From: Streptomyces radicis
Lineage (GTDB): Bacteria; Actinomycetota; Actinomycetes; Streptomycetales; Streptomycetaceae
DNA: 64,000 nucleotides
Assembly: GCF_003626575.1 (NCBI RefSeq)
Contig: NZ_RBDY01000007.1
Coordinates: 124,001 to 188,000 of the forward strand
Reading direction: 5' to 3'
Position 1 is the stretch's first letter; every line of letters begins with the position of its first letter. Shown in pieces: positions 54,425 through 63,145 of this stretch. The position numbers and the translations under genes are program-made. The notes under the pieces are model-generated. The model was not told the origin of the DNA. It saw only the letters and a program-made list of their open reading frames with translations, and did no database searches.

Positions 54425-55132
54425 ATGAGGGAACTCATCAGTGATGCGGAGTGTGTTCTCTTCGACTTCGACGGTCCCGTCTGTCGCCTCTTCGCCGTGC
54501 ACACCGCGGAATCCATCGCGCGACTGCTGCGCGAGCTCGCCGCGGAGCTGTCGCTCTCGGCGTTGCTCTCGGCCGATTTACGCGCCTCGCCCGATCCGCA
54601 CAGTGTGCTGCGCGGGATCGCGGGTCAACGGCCGGGGCCAGGAGTCGTGGAGCGGTTCGAGGCGGCCCTGACGCGTGAGGAGATCACCGCGGCCGCGAGC
54701 GCGCGGCCCACACCGTACGCGGCCACGCTGATCGCCGCGCTCTCCACGCGCGGCAGACAGGTGGCCATCGCCACGAACAACTCCCCCCTGGCGGCCCAGC
54801 ATTACCTCGACCGCCAGCAGCTCTCCGGCTATGTGGGCGGCCGGGTGCACGGCAGGACGGCGGACATCGCCCTGCTCAAGCCCCACCCCGACTCCCTGCA
54901 CCGGGCGTTGGCCTCGGCGCGGACGCGGCCCGAGCGGGCGTTGATGATCGGCGACAGCGTGTCCGACCTGCGGGCGGCGGAGGCGGCGGGCGTACCGTTC
55001 CTGGGGTACGCGGACGACGGCGCCGGTGCCGAGGCGTTGCGGGGGGCGGGCGCGCGTCATGTGGTGCGCTCTCTCGAGCACGTGCTCACCGCGCTGATCA
55101 CCCCCACATTCGGTCCAGACGCACCCTTTTGA
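54425..55132 (+). CDS. HAD-superfamily hydrolase
   Basis: A protein of 235 residues. HAD motif I is CVLFDFDGPVCRLF (nucleophile Asp and Asp+2), motif II is VAIATNNSPLAA, motif III Lys is in LLKPHPDSLHRAL, and motif IV is ALMIGDSVSDLRAAEAAG. The helical cap is C1 type. It is a small phosphatase or phosphomutase of unknown substrate. Its ATG abuts the GntR stop, and a phosphotransferase gene follows after 74 bp, which suggests a small phosphorylation/dephosphorylation unit under one regulator. Confidence 0.88.
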   Translation: MRELISDAECVLFDFDGPVCRLFAVHTAESIARLLRELAAELSLSALLSADLRASPDPHSVLRGIAGQRPGPGVVERFEAALTREEITAAASARPTPYAATLIAALSTRGRQVAIATNNSPLAAQHYLDRQQLSGYVGGRVHGRTADIALLKPHPDSLHRALASARTRPERALMIGDSVSDLRAAEAAGVPFLGYADDGAGAEALRGAGARHVVRSLEHVLTALITPTFGPDAPF

Positions 55133-55206
55133 GCCATCGGAATCGGCTCGCCCGCGGCGTACCGTGTCGCTACTCACCACCCACTCGCCGCCGGAAGGCC
55201 ACCACC

Positions 55207-56397
55207 ATGAGCCAGCCGCCGCCCCGGACTTCGCTGCGCGGTCACCACCGCGTCTGGCAAGTCCTGCGCGCGGAGGGCGAATTCGCTTCCCTGGGGCGGC
55301 TCAAGGCCGGTAGGCCCCGCCCCGGGGTGCAGCGTTTCGACCCTCGTTGCTTCCTCCACGAGGAGGATCTTCTCGTCCGTCTCGCGCGGCTCGGCGTGCC
55401 GCGCATCGCCCCCGTGTACCTGCTCGGCCCCGGCACCACGCGGGTCCACGGGTACATCGAGGGCGAGCCACTCTCGGCGCTGCGCCCGCCCGGCACCGCG
55501 CTCGCCGACCGGGAGATCGCCCAACTGACGGATCTCTTCGGCACGTTGGCTGGCATCCCGCCCGCCGCCGTCGAGGCCGTCCACCGCTGCCCCGCGGCGC
55601 TGCGGCCGCGCACCAGCCGCGACTTCCTGCGCGGCCTGGTGCGCTTCACCCGGCGCCGCGTCCACACGGTGCACCGCCCGGCGCTCGGCGGCCTGTTCAC
55701 CGCGCTGCGCGTCGACCCCGTGGTGCTCTCGCCCACCGGGCCGCTGGCCAGGGACGCCACGCTGCTGACCGACCGGCCGTTCTGCCTGCTCCACGGCGAC
55801 CTGCACCGGGACAACCTGATCAACGCCGAGGCCGACGGCCTGCTGTGGACGATCGACTGGGAGCTCGCGCTGGTCGGCGACCCGCTCTACGACCTGGCGA
55901 CGCACCTCCACCTGATGCGCTACCCGCCCGCGCAGGAACACGACCTGCTGTCGCGCTGGGCGCGGGAGATGGAGGCCCGGCTGCCGGGCGCGGCGGCCGG
56001 GCTCTCGCGCGATCTGCCGCGTTATCTCGCCTACAAGCGCGTGCAGTCGGTGTTCACCGACGTCACACGGCAGGCCGACGCGGTGCGGGCCGCGCCACCC
56101 GAGGAGCTGGACGAGCGCATCGCCCACGCAGGGGCGGTCGTCTCGACCGCGCTGCGCCGGGCGGCGCGGACCCTGGGCCTCGCCCTGGTGCCGGGGCCCA
56201 GGGCGGTGGAGGCGGTCTATGCCGCGTTCAACGCCGGGCTCGGCGCGGCTCCCGCGCTTCCTCCGGCCCCGTCGTCGCAGCCGCCTCCCGGCGCTCGAGC
56301 CGCAGGGACGGTAGTGCCCGCGCAAGCGGCGCCGGGAGCCACCAGGCGCGGCGGCCCATCAGCTGCATGGCGGCGGGAACGATCAGGCAGCGGATGA
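55207..56397 (+). CDS. Aminoglycoside-phosphotransferase-fold kinase
   Basis: A protein of 396 residues. The catalytic loop CLLHGDLHRDNLINAEADGL and the metal-binding WTIDWELALVGDPLYDLATH are clear, with P-loop-like SLGRLKAGRPRPGVQRFDP earlier. It phosphorylates a hydroxyl on an unknown small molecule; homologues with GntR and HAD neighbours occur in Streptomyces. GGAAGG precedes ATG 55207. The last 56 codons, Ala/Pro/Arg-rich, overlap the convergent transporter gene by 170 bp and look like a run-on extension beyond the folded domain (which ends near AVEAVYAAFNAG). Confidence 0.85.
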   Translation: MSQPPPRTSLRGHHRVWQVLRAEGEFASLGRLKAGRPRPGVQRFDPRCFLHEEDLLVRLARLGVPRIAPVYLLGPGTTRVHGYIEGEPLSALRPPGTALADREIAQLTDLFGTLAGIPPAAVEAVHRCPAALRPRTSRDFLRGLVRFTRRRVHTVHRPALGGLFTALRVDPVVLSPTGPLARDATLLTDRPFCLLHGDLHRDNLINAEADGLLWTIDWELALVGDPLYDLATHLHLMRYPPAQEHDLLSRWAREMEARLPGAAAGLSRDLPRYLAYKRVQSVFTDVTRQADAVRAAPPEELDERIAHAGAVVSTALRRAARTLGLALVPGPRAVEAVYAAFNAGLGAAPALPPAPSSQPPPGARAAGTVVPAQAAPGATRRGGPSAAWRRERSGSG

Positions 56398-58435
56398 TCA
56401 CCGCGTCCACGAAGATCGCCACGGCCATGCCGAACCCCATCTGCTGGAGCATCCGGTCGGGGCTCGCGACGAACGCGCCGAAGACCACGATCATGATGGC
56501 GCCCGCCGCGGTGATGACCGAGCCGGTGCGCGCAAGACCCTCCCGCACGGAGTGGGCGGCGTCGCCGGTGCGTTCCCACTCCTCGTGGATACGGGAGACC
56601 AGGAAGATCTCGTAGTCCATCGAGAGCCCGAAGACGATCGCGAAGATCATCACGGGCAGGAACGCCTCGATCGGGCCGCCGTCGACGCCGAACGCGCCCT
56701 CCTGGAAGACCAGGGTCATCGCGCCGAGCGCGGCGCCGATGGAGAGCAGGTTGAGCGCCGCGGCCTTGAGCGGGATCAGCACCGAGCGGAAGACGGCCAT
56801 CAGCAGCAGGAGCGAGAGGCCGACGACGATGGCGAGGAAGAGCGGCATGCGCTCGGCGACCTTGTCGGCGTAGTCCTCGGTGGCCGCGGTGGCGCCGCCG
56901 ACGAGGTGGTCGGCGCCCGTCTCCGCGGCGAGCGCGGGAAGGACGTCGCCGCGCAGCGCCTCGACCAGCTCGGATGTGGCCTCGTCCTGCGGCGCGGAGT
57001 CGGGGAACACGAGCACCGTGGCGACCTCGCCGTCCTCGGTGGGGATCGGCGGGGTCGCGGTGGCGACGCCCTCGGTGCCGCCGAGCGCGGCGGTCGCCGC
57101 CTCCCCCGCGGCCAGGGCCCCCGCGTCCCCGCCGTCGACGACCACGACGAGCGGGCCGTTGAAGCCTGGCCCGAAGCCCTCGGACAGCAGGTCGTACGCC
57201 TCCCGACTCGTGGACCCCGCCGGGTCGTTGCCCGCGTCGGCGAAGCCGAGCCGCAGCGAGAGCGCGGGGGCGGCCAGCGCGCCGAGCGCCACGACGGCGA
57301 CCACGAGCGCGGCCAGCGGCCTGCGTTGCACCGCGCCGCCGAGCCGCCGCCAGAACGCGCCATCGGGCGCCCGGCCCTTGGCGGCGCGCCTGGCGGCGCG
57401 GGCCGTGAACTGCCGGGCGAAACGCGCCCCGAACACGCCGAGCAGCGCGGGCAGCAGGGTCAGCGACGCGACCATCGTGACCAGCACGGTCAACGCGACG
57501 GAGAGCGCGAGGCCCTGGAGCGAGCCGAGGCCGAGCACCACCAGGCCGAGCAGCGCCAGGATCACCGTGCATCCGGCGAAGAACACCGTGCGCCCCGCCG
57601 CGTCCATCGCCCGGGTCGTCGCCTCGGCGGGCGTGGCACCGGCGACCAGCTCCTGGCGGTAGCGGGCGAAGCTCAGCAGCGCGTAGTCGATGCCGACGCC
57701 GAGGCCGACGAGCATCATCACATAGGGCGTGTGGTCGGCGATCGTGAAGGCGTGGGAGAGCAGGATGATCAGCCCGATCGTCGAGCCGACGGCGAACAGC
57801 GCGGTGATGACCGGCAGTCCCGCGGCGACGACCGTGCCGAACATGAAGACGAGGATCACCAGCGCGGCCATGATGCCCAGGCCCTCGGCCGCGCCGCCCT
57901 CGCCCTCGGCGAGCACGCGGGCCGCGTCGCCGCCGAGCTCGACGGTGAGCCCGTCGCCCCGCGCCTCGCGCGCGGTGTCGAAGACGCGCTCGGTGTCCTC
58001 GGGCAGCATCTGCTCGGACGGCACGTCGAGCACGACGGTGGCGTAGCCGATGGTGCCGTCGCCCGAGAGCGGGGCGCCGTCCTCGTAGAGGCTCACCACC
58101 CCGGCGACGGCGGGGAGTTCGGCGACATCGGCCAGCATCGACTCCACGCGGTCGCGGATGGCCGGGTCCTCGAGCCCGCCGTCGTGCGCCATGACGATGC
58201 CGAGGGTGTCCCCCGCGCGGTCGGAGCCGTGCGCGGCCAGCAGGTCGGCGGCCTCCTGCGACTCGGTGCCGGGGATGGCGTAGTCCTCGCGGTAGTCGTT
58301 CCCCGCGGCGGACGCGCCCGCCCAGACGCCGATCAGCACGGCGAGCCACAGGCCGATGGCGAGCCATCTGCGGCGGTGGGCCCAGCCCGCGACGCGGGCG
58401 AGGACGCCTCCTCTGGCGGGGGGTCGGGTGGTCAT
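56228..58435 (-). CDS. MMPL/RND-family membrane transporter
   Basis: A protein of 735 residues with twelve predicted helices in two repeats of one plus five, and two large extracytoplasmic loops. Landmarks: GWAHRRRWLAIGLWLAVLIG, MMLVGLGVGIDYALLSFARY (the conserved G-x-D-Y motif), a second copy FAIVFGLSMDYEIFLVSRIH, and AVAIFVDAVIIRCLIVPAAM. MMPL proteins move lipids, siderophores or drugs with proton coupling. The start MTTRPPARGG at 58435 has GGGAG 7 nt upstream. The 3' end overlaps the phosphotransferase gene antisense. No regulator is adjacent on its own strand except the LuxR-type pair about 360 bp upstream. Confidence 0.92.
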   Translation of the reverse strand: MTTRPPARGGVLARVAGWAHRRRWLAIGLWLAVLIGVWAGASAAGNDYREDYAIPGTESQEAADLLAAHGSDRAGDTLGIVMAHDGGLEDPAIRDRVESMLADVAELPAVAGVVSLYEDGAPLSGDGTIGYATVVLDVPSEQMLPEDTERVFDTAREARGDGLTVELGGDAARVLAEGEGGAAEGLGIMAALVILVFMFGTVVAAGLPVITALFAVGSTIGLIILLSHAFTIADHTPYVMMLVGLGVGIDYALLSFARYRQELVAGATPAEATTRAMDAAGRTVFFAGCTVILALLGLVVLGLGSLQGLALSVALTVLVTMVASLTLLPALLGVFGARFARQFTARAARRAAKGRAPDGAFWRRLGGAVQRRPLAALVVAVVALGALAAPALSLRLGFADAGNDPAGSTSREAYDLLSEGFGPGFNGPLVVVVDGGDAGALAAGEAATAALGGTEGVATATPPIPTEDGEVATVLVFPDSAPQDEATSELVEALRGDVLPALAAETGADHLVGGATAATEDYADKVAERMPLFLAIVVGLSLLLLMAVFRSVLIPLKAAALNLLSIGAALGAMTLVFQEGAFGVDGGPIEAFLPVMIFAIVFGLSMDYEIFLVSRIHEEWERTGDAAHSVREGLARTGSVITAAGAIMIVVFGAFVASPDRMLQQMGFGMAVAIFVDAVIIRCLIVPAAMQLMGRRAWWLPAPLARALPSLRLERREAAATTGPEEAREPRRARR

Positions 58436-58796
58436 GTCGGTTCTCCCGTCGGGTCGTTGCCGGTGTGGGACGCGGCGTGCGGCGAGGGCGGCGGGGCCCC
58501 GACGGCGAACGGCGCGGGCGCGCACGTGCCGCCCCGAGCGGGCGGGGGCGCACGGCCGAGCAGCGGCACGGCGATGAACGCCACCTGATCAACGCCCCAC
58601 GATCAACGCCGCGTTCGGGCGCCGCGTCCGTTCCGCGTCCACCTCGCAACGGTGGCCCACGGAGGGCGCGCGCACGTCGGCCCGTGGAGGTCACCCGCGC
58701 TACCCCAGCGGTTGCGCCCCCGCCGGGCGGCATACACCCGTGGTCGTCAGGGCCGCCCCTAGGGGGTCGCGCCCCGGCCCCCGAGACGGCTCGGGG
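58436..58796. other. Spacer between MMPL and response-regulator genes
   Basis: 361 bp with no supportable gene. It contains a short direct repeat, GATCAACGCC (58589 and 58602), G/C tracts, and at 58779-58796 a hairpin (CCCCGAG with CTCGGGG, loop ACGG) touching the response regulator stop codon, which should terminate that transcript. The MMPL promoter must lie here too; I could not place it. Confidence 0.55.
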
Positions 58797-59471
58797 TCAG
58801 CTCATCCAGCCGGGGGTGATCATGCCCGTCTCATAGGCCAGGATGACGAGTTGGGCCCGGTCGCGGACGTCGAGCTTGGTCATGATCCGGCTGACATGGG
58901 TCTTCGCGGTGGCCGGGCTCAGCACCAGCCGCCTGGCGATCTCGTCGTTGGTCAGGCCCGCGCCCACCAGGCCCATCACCTCGCGCTCGCGCTCGGTCAG
59001 GGCGCCGAGCCTGGGGCTCGGGTCGGGCTGGCGGGCCCGGCCCGCGAACTCGGCGATCAGCCGCCGCGTCACCGCGGGCGCGATCAGCGCGTCGCCGCGC
59101 GCGCAGACCCTGATGCCGTGCAGCAGCTCCATGGGCTCGGTGTCCTTGACGAGAAACCCGGACGCGCCCGCGCGCAGCGCCCCGTACACGTAGTCGTCCA
59201 CGTCGAACGTCGTGAGGATGACGACCCTGACCCCGGCCAGGCGCTCGTCGGCGACGATCCTGCGGGTGGCGGCGAGGCCGTCCTCCTCGGGCATCCTGAT
59301 GTCCATCAGCACGACGTCGGGGCGCAGTTGACGCGCGAGCGCGACCGCCTCGGTGCCGGTGGACGCCTCGCCGACGACCTCGATGTCGTCCTCGTCCTCG
59401 AGGATCGAGCGGAAGCCCGCCCTGACCAGCTTCTGGTCATCGGCGAGCAGCACGGAGATGCGGGCGGCCAT
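58797..59471 (-). CDS. LuxR/NarL-type response regulator
   Basis: A protein of 224 residues. The receiver has SVLLADDQKLVRAGFRSILE, phospho-Asp in VVLMDIRMPEEDGLAAT, and ILTTFDVDDYVY with FLVKDTEP. The LuxR HTH is LTEREREVMGLVGAGLTNDE then IARRLVLSPATAKTHVSRIM. It pairs with the histidine kinase encoded 206 bp upstream on the same strand. Target genes are unknown; the MMPL transporter gene lies immediately downstream, a common arrangement for efflux control, but separated by a terminator. Confidence 0.92.
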   Translation of the reverse strand: MAARISVLLADDQKLVRAGFRSILEDEDDIEVVGEASTGTEAVALARQLRPDVVLMDIRMPEEDGLAATRRIVADERLAGVRVVILTTFDVDDYVYGALRAGASGFLVKDTEPMELLHGIRVCARGDALIAPAVTRRLIAEFAGRARQPDPSPRLGALTEREREVMGLVGAGLTNDEIARRLVLSPATAKTHVSRIMTKLDVRDRAQLVILAYETGMITPGWMS

Positions 59472-59677
59472 GCCGTTCAGCGTAGCCCTGGGCGGGCGGC
59501 CTCACCGGCGCGCGGAGCCCGTCGAGCCCGTTGAGCCCGCGGTGCGGCACGACCCCGCCGATACCGACGGCCAGCCGTCCACGGCACGCGATCGGCGAAA
59601 CGGCGCGCCGGGGGCCGCCGTTCGCTCGGGCGCCGCGCCGTCGGGGTCGTCGGGTTCCGTGTTCGGACGCTCCGGGA

Positions 59678-60889
59678 TCACCGCTCCCCGGCCGGGGCGA
59701 CGCCCTCCGACCGCCGGGGCAGCGGAAGGCGGGCGGCGACGCGGAAGCCGGTCGCGGTGGTGCGCGCGGTCAGCTCGCCGCCCAGGGCCCTGGCGCGCTC
59801 CCGCATGCCCGCGATGCCGCTGCCCTCGGGGGCGTCGGCCGCGCCGCGCCCGTCGTCCTCGACGGTGACCCGCAGCTCGCCCGGCGCGTAGTCCACGGTG
59901 ATGGCGGCGCCCTCGGCACCGGCGTGGCGCGTGACGTTGGTGAGCGACTCCTGAACGATCCGGTACGCCGCGAGCGAGATCTGCGGGGGCACGACCGGCG
60001 GGGCGCCGCTGGTGTCCACGCGGACGTCGAGCCCGGTGGCGGCGGCCCGGTCGGCCAGCTCCCCGAGGCGTTCGAGCCCGGCGGGCGCGGGCGCGGTGGG
60101 GGCGTCCTCGTCCACCTGGCGCAGCACGCCGAGGGTCGCGCGCAGCTCGCGCAGCGCCTCCTTGCTCGCGTCGCGCACGAACTCGAGGGCGGCGACCAGC
60201 TCCTCGGTCTGCCCCGGGCGCTTGGTGCTGCGGTGCAGGGCGGCGGCGGCCTGGACGTTGATGAGCGAGATGTTGTGGCCGAGGACGTCGTGCAACTCGC
60301 GGGCGAGCCTGAGCCGTTCCTCGGTCGCGGACTGGCGGGCGCGCACGTCGCGCTCGCGCTCGGCGGCGCGCACGCGCTGCTCGGTCTCGTTCAGATACGC
60401 CCGGCGCACGCGCATGGCGTGCCCGAACGCGATCGCGCTGAGAAGCCAGCCGCCGATCAGCGCGATCGCCATGTTGTCGACCTCGCGCTTGCCGCGGTCG
60501 TCGGCGAGGACGAACTCGGCATAGCCGATGGCCAGCATGGCCGTCACGAAGAGCGTGATGACGGCGGCCGGTCGCCCCGCCCTGGCGACGGTGTAGACGG
60601 CGACCATGAAGCAGGCGAGCGGCGTCGCGCCGTCGACCGCGGACAGTGGGAAGAACGCCGCGCCGCACACCAGGATCGCGGCGGCCACCGGCACGGGCCA
60701 CCGCCGCCTGAACGCCAGCGCCACCCAGCACGCGATCAGCAGCGCCCGGCCGCCGAGCGCCACCTCCCAGCCGCCGCGCTCGGGCTCGAAGAGGAGGGTG
60801 CCGATGTCGAAGAGCAGCACGAGCCCCGTCAGCGGCAGCACCGGCTCCCGGCGAACCGCGCGCGCGAAAGAGGCAAGCGAGGCGAGCAC
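59678..60889 (-). CDS. NarL-type sensor histidine kinase
   Basis: A protein of about 403 residues from GTG 60889. About five helices (LPLTGLVLLFDIGTLLF; ALLIACWVALAF; VPVAAAILVCGAAFFPLS; AAVITLFVTAMLAIGYAEFV; AIALIGGWLLSAIAFGHAM), a coiled linker, the HisKA_3 helix with phospho-His (RLRLARELHDVLGHNISLIN) and HATPase domain (YRIVQESLTNVTRHAG; VEDDGRGAADAPEGSGIAGM). GTG 60889 follows TACTCT by 7 nt, so it is probably leaderless; longer frames would run into the divergent ankyrin gene start. The paired regulator follows after 206 bp. Confidence 0.88.
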   Translation of the reverse strand: MLASLASFARAVRREPVLPLTGLVLLFDIGTLLFEPERGGWEVALGGRALLIACWVALAFRRRWPVPVAAAILVCGAAFFPLSAVDGATPLACFMVAVYTVARAGRPAAVITLFVTAMLAIGYAEFVLADDRGKREVDNMAIALIGGWLLSAIAFGHAMRVRRAYLNETEQRVRAAERERDVRARQSATEERLRLARELHDVLGHNISLINVQAAAALHRSTKRPGQTEELVAALEFVRDASKEALRELRATLGVLRQVDEDAPTAPAPAGLERLGELADRAAATGLDVRVDTSGAPPVVPPQISLAAYRIVQESLTNVTRHAGAEGAAITVDYAPGELRVTVEDDGRGAADAPEGSGIAGMRERARALGGELTARTTATGFRVAARLPLPRRSEGVAPAGER

Positions 60890-60944
60890 GGCGTCCAGAG
60901 TACGTAGGCTGGTACGACCCAGCGCTACCCAGGAGGACGTCCCC

Positions 60945-61364
60945 ATGACCGGCCCCGCTCCGGAGAGCAACGAGCCCGCGCACGACCCGGAGGTGCTTCA
61001 GCTGGCGGCGAAGATCTTCGATCTGGCCCGCCAGGGGGACACCGCGACGGTGGCAGCCTACGTGGACGCGGGCGTTCCGCCGAACCTCAGCAACGACAAG
61101 GGCGACACGCTGCTGATGCTCGCGGCGTACCACGGGCACGCGGACACGGTCAGGGTGCTGCTCGAGCGCGGCGCGGCGCCGGGCCGGGGCAACGACAAGG
61201 GCCAGACCCCGATCGCGGGCGCGGTGTTCAAGGGCTCGGTCGAGGTGGTCCGCGTCCTGCTCGAAGCGGGCGCGGACCCGGCGGCGGGCCAGCCGTCGGC
61301 GATCGACACGGCGAGGATGTTCGGCAGAACGGAACTCCTGGCCCTGTTCGACGCAAGCCGCTAG
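60945..61364 (+). CDS. Ankyrin-repeat protein
   Basis: A protein of 139 residues with about three ankyrin repeats: ARQGDTATVAAYVDAGVPPN, GDTLLMLAAYHGHADTVRVL and GQTPIAGAVFKGSVEVVRVL, then a partial fourth ending LLALFDASR. It is a cytoplasmic protein-interaction scaffold with no enzymatic motif. AGGAGG lies at ideal spacing before ATG 60945. The tandem repeat array begins within 35 bp of its stop, so any read-through transcript would include the array. Confidence 0.9.
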   Translation: MTGPAPESNEPAHDPEVLQLAAKIFDLARQGDTATVAAYVDAGVPPNLSNDKGDTLLMLAAYHGHADTVRVLLERGAAPGRGNDKGQTPIAGAVFKGSVEVVRVLLEAGADPAAGQPSAIDTARMFGRTELLALFDASR

Positions 61365-61397
61365 CCGCGGACCGACCCGCGCCCCCACGGGTTCCCC

Positions 61398-62513
61398 TGC
61401 GGGGAGCGAAGCCGTCGGGGCGGGGGATGAGTGGGTCCCCTGCGGGGAGCGGCGGCCGCTGCCGCGGGGGCGCAGGTTCCCTGCGGGGAGCGGAGCCACT
61501 GGGGCGCGGGATGTGGTCGGTCCCCTACGGGAAGCGAAGCCGCTCGCACGGCGGCACAGGGTCCCCTGCGGGGAGCGGCGGCCGCTGGGGCGGCGGCACA
61601 GGTTCCGCTGCGGGAAGCAACCCCGCTCGCGCGGAGGCGCAGGTTCCCTGTGGGAAGCGAAGCCGCTGACGCGGCGACGCCGGGTGCCCTGCGGGAAGCA
61701 ACCCCGCTCGCACGGAGGCACAGGTTCCCCGCGGGAAGCGGGGCCGTCGGGGCGGGGGATATGTCGGTCCCCTACGGGAAGCGAAGCCGCTCGCACGGCG
61801 GCACAGGTCCCCTGCGAGGAGCGGCGGCCGCTGGGGCGGCGGCACAGGTTCCGCTGCGGGAAGCAACCCCGCTCGCGCGGCGGCGCAGGGTCCCTGTGGG
61901 AAGCGAAGCCGCTGACGCGGCGACGCCGGGTGCCCTGAGGGGAGCAACCCCGCTCGCGCGGAGGCGCAGGTTCCCCGCGGGGAGCGGGGCCGCCGGGGCG
62001 GGGGATGTGTCGGTCCCCCGCGGGAAGCGAAGCCGCTCGCACGGCGGCACAGGGTCCCCTGCGGGAAGCGAAGCCGCTGGCGCGGGGGCGCCGGGTGCCC
62101 TGAGGGGAGCAACCCCAATCGCACGGAGGCGCAGGGTCCCTGCGGGGAGCGGCGGCCGCTGGGGCGCGGGATGTGTCGGTCCCCTACGGGAAGCGAAGCC
62201 GCTCGCACGGCGGCACAGGGTCCCCTGCGGGGAGCGGAGCCACTGGGGCGCGGGATGTGTCGGTCCCCTGCGGGGAACGAAGCCGCTGACGCGACGGCAC
62301 AGGTCCCTGCGGGGAACAACCCGGCTCGCACAGGCGGCGCAGAGTCCCCTGCGGGGAACAGCCCCGCTCACACGCGCGACACAGCGTCCCCTGCGGGAAG
62401 CAACCCCAATCGCGCGCGCGGCACAGGCTCCCCTGCGGGGAGCAACCCCAATCGCACGGGCGGCGCGGGGTCCTGCGGGAAGCAGAGCCGCTCGGGCGGC
62501 GGCGTGCCAACGG
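61398..62513. repeat. Tandem array of about 41-bp units with two hairpins per unit
   Basis: Twenty-six successive complete units, measured from each TGCGGG-like element, have lengths 43, 41, 44, 41, 42, 40, 41, 40, 43, 40, 42, 40, 41, 40, 43, 41, 41, 40, 44, 41, 43, 39, 42, 42, 42 and 40 bp; a 27th element at 62474 begins a unit that soon degenerates. Each unit has a conserved part (CCCC-TGC-GGGG-AGC, then GAAGCCGCT or close variants) and a part of about 17 bp drawn from a few classes (for example CGCACGGCGGCACAGG, or GGGGCGCGGGATGTGTCGG). The array supports long open frames on both strands, but unit lengths are not multiples of three and frames shift, so it is not coding. It is not a CRISPR array. 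Confidence 0.9.
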
Positions 62514-63001
62514 CGGCCGAGGGCGGCACCCATGCGGACGCACCTGGCACGGAAACCCTCGCCCAGCCCAAGGCCCACCCGCAACCATCCCCCGGAGGGC
62601 ACCCGCCCCCGCCGAAGGCGGCGCCGCTGGGGCGGCGGCACAGGTTCCGCTGCGGGACGCAGAGCCGCTCGCGCGGCGGCGGGCTCCCCTGCGGGGAGCG
62701 GGATCGTTTGCGCCACCGCGCGCCGACCCCCGCCTTCCGTGGACGGGACCGCCGCACCGCCATCACCACGCGCACCCGTCGAGCACGAGAATCCCCTGCG
62801 GGGAGCAGCCCTCCTCGGGTGGCGGCGCGCCAGCGCCTCGACGCCGGACGGCCCCCGCCGGAACGGACCCGTTCGCACAACCGCGCGCCGACGGCCCCGA
62901 AGGGGCACCCTCATCCCGCCGAAGGCGGGACCGCCGCGGAACCGGTCCCCCCCGCGGAGCGAATCCGCGTGGGAGCGAATCCGCGCGGAGGCCGGGGCCG
63001 T
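62514..63001. repeat. Degenerate continuation of the repeat array
   Basis: After 62513 the unit becomes irregular. Recognisable elements return at 62651 and 62690 (39 bp apart) and at 62797; shorter related palindromes appear at about 62891-62906 (GGCCCCGAAGGGGCACC) and 62915-62930 (CCCGCCGAAGGCGGGA), the latter type with GAA loops. I see no gene with codon bias here on either strand. Confidence 0.6.
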
Positions 63002-63145
63002 TCAGGGGTGGGTGGGTGGGGCCAACGCCTCGGACAGCCGCGACGCGTTGCGCCGCCGCCAGCGTTCGACCACCGCGCCCCGGCGCACGACCGCGCCCGC
63101 GTTGTCCATCCCCCCGGCGAGCACCTCCGCCCCCTCGTCGCTCAT
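63002..63145 (-). pseudogene. Probable truncated N-terminus of a phosphotransferase-like gene
   Basis: A 47-codon frame whose ATG overlaps the upstream oxidoreductase stop by 4 nt (ATGA). It begins EVLAGGMDNAGAVVRRGAVV, which resembles the N-terminal strand pair of aminoglycoside-phosphotransferase-like enzymes, then continues with WRRRNASRLSEALAPPTHP and stops. The catalytic part is missing, and the repeat array starts just beyond, so a rearrangement may have removed the 3' end. A genuine short peptide is the alternative. Confidence 0.4.

Noticed and set aside
61398..62513. CRISPR array with conserved repeats and variable spacers.
   Set aside because: The variable parts fall into a few recurring classes, are duplicated in blocks, and vary in length; no cas genes are present within the window.
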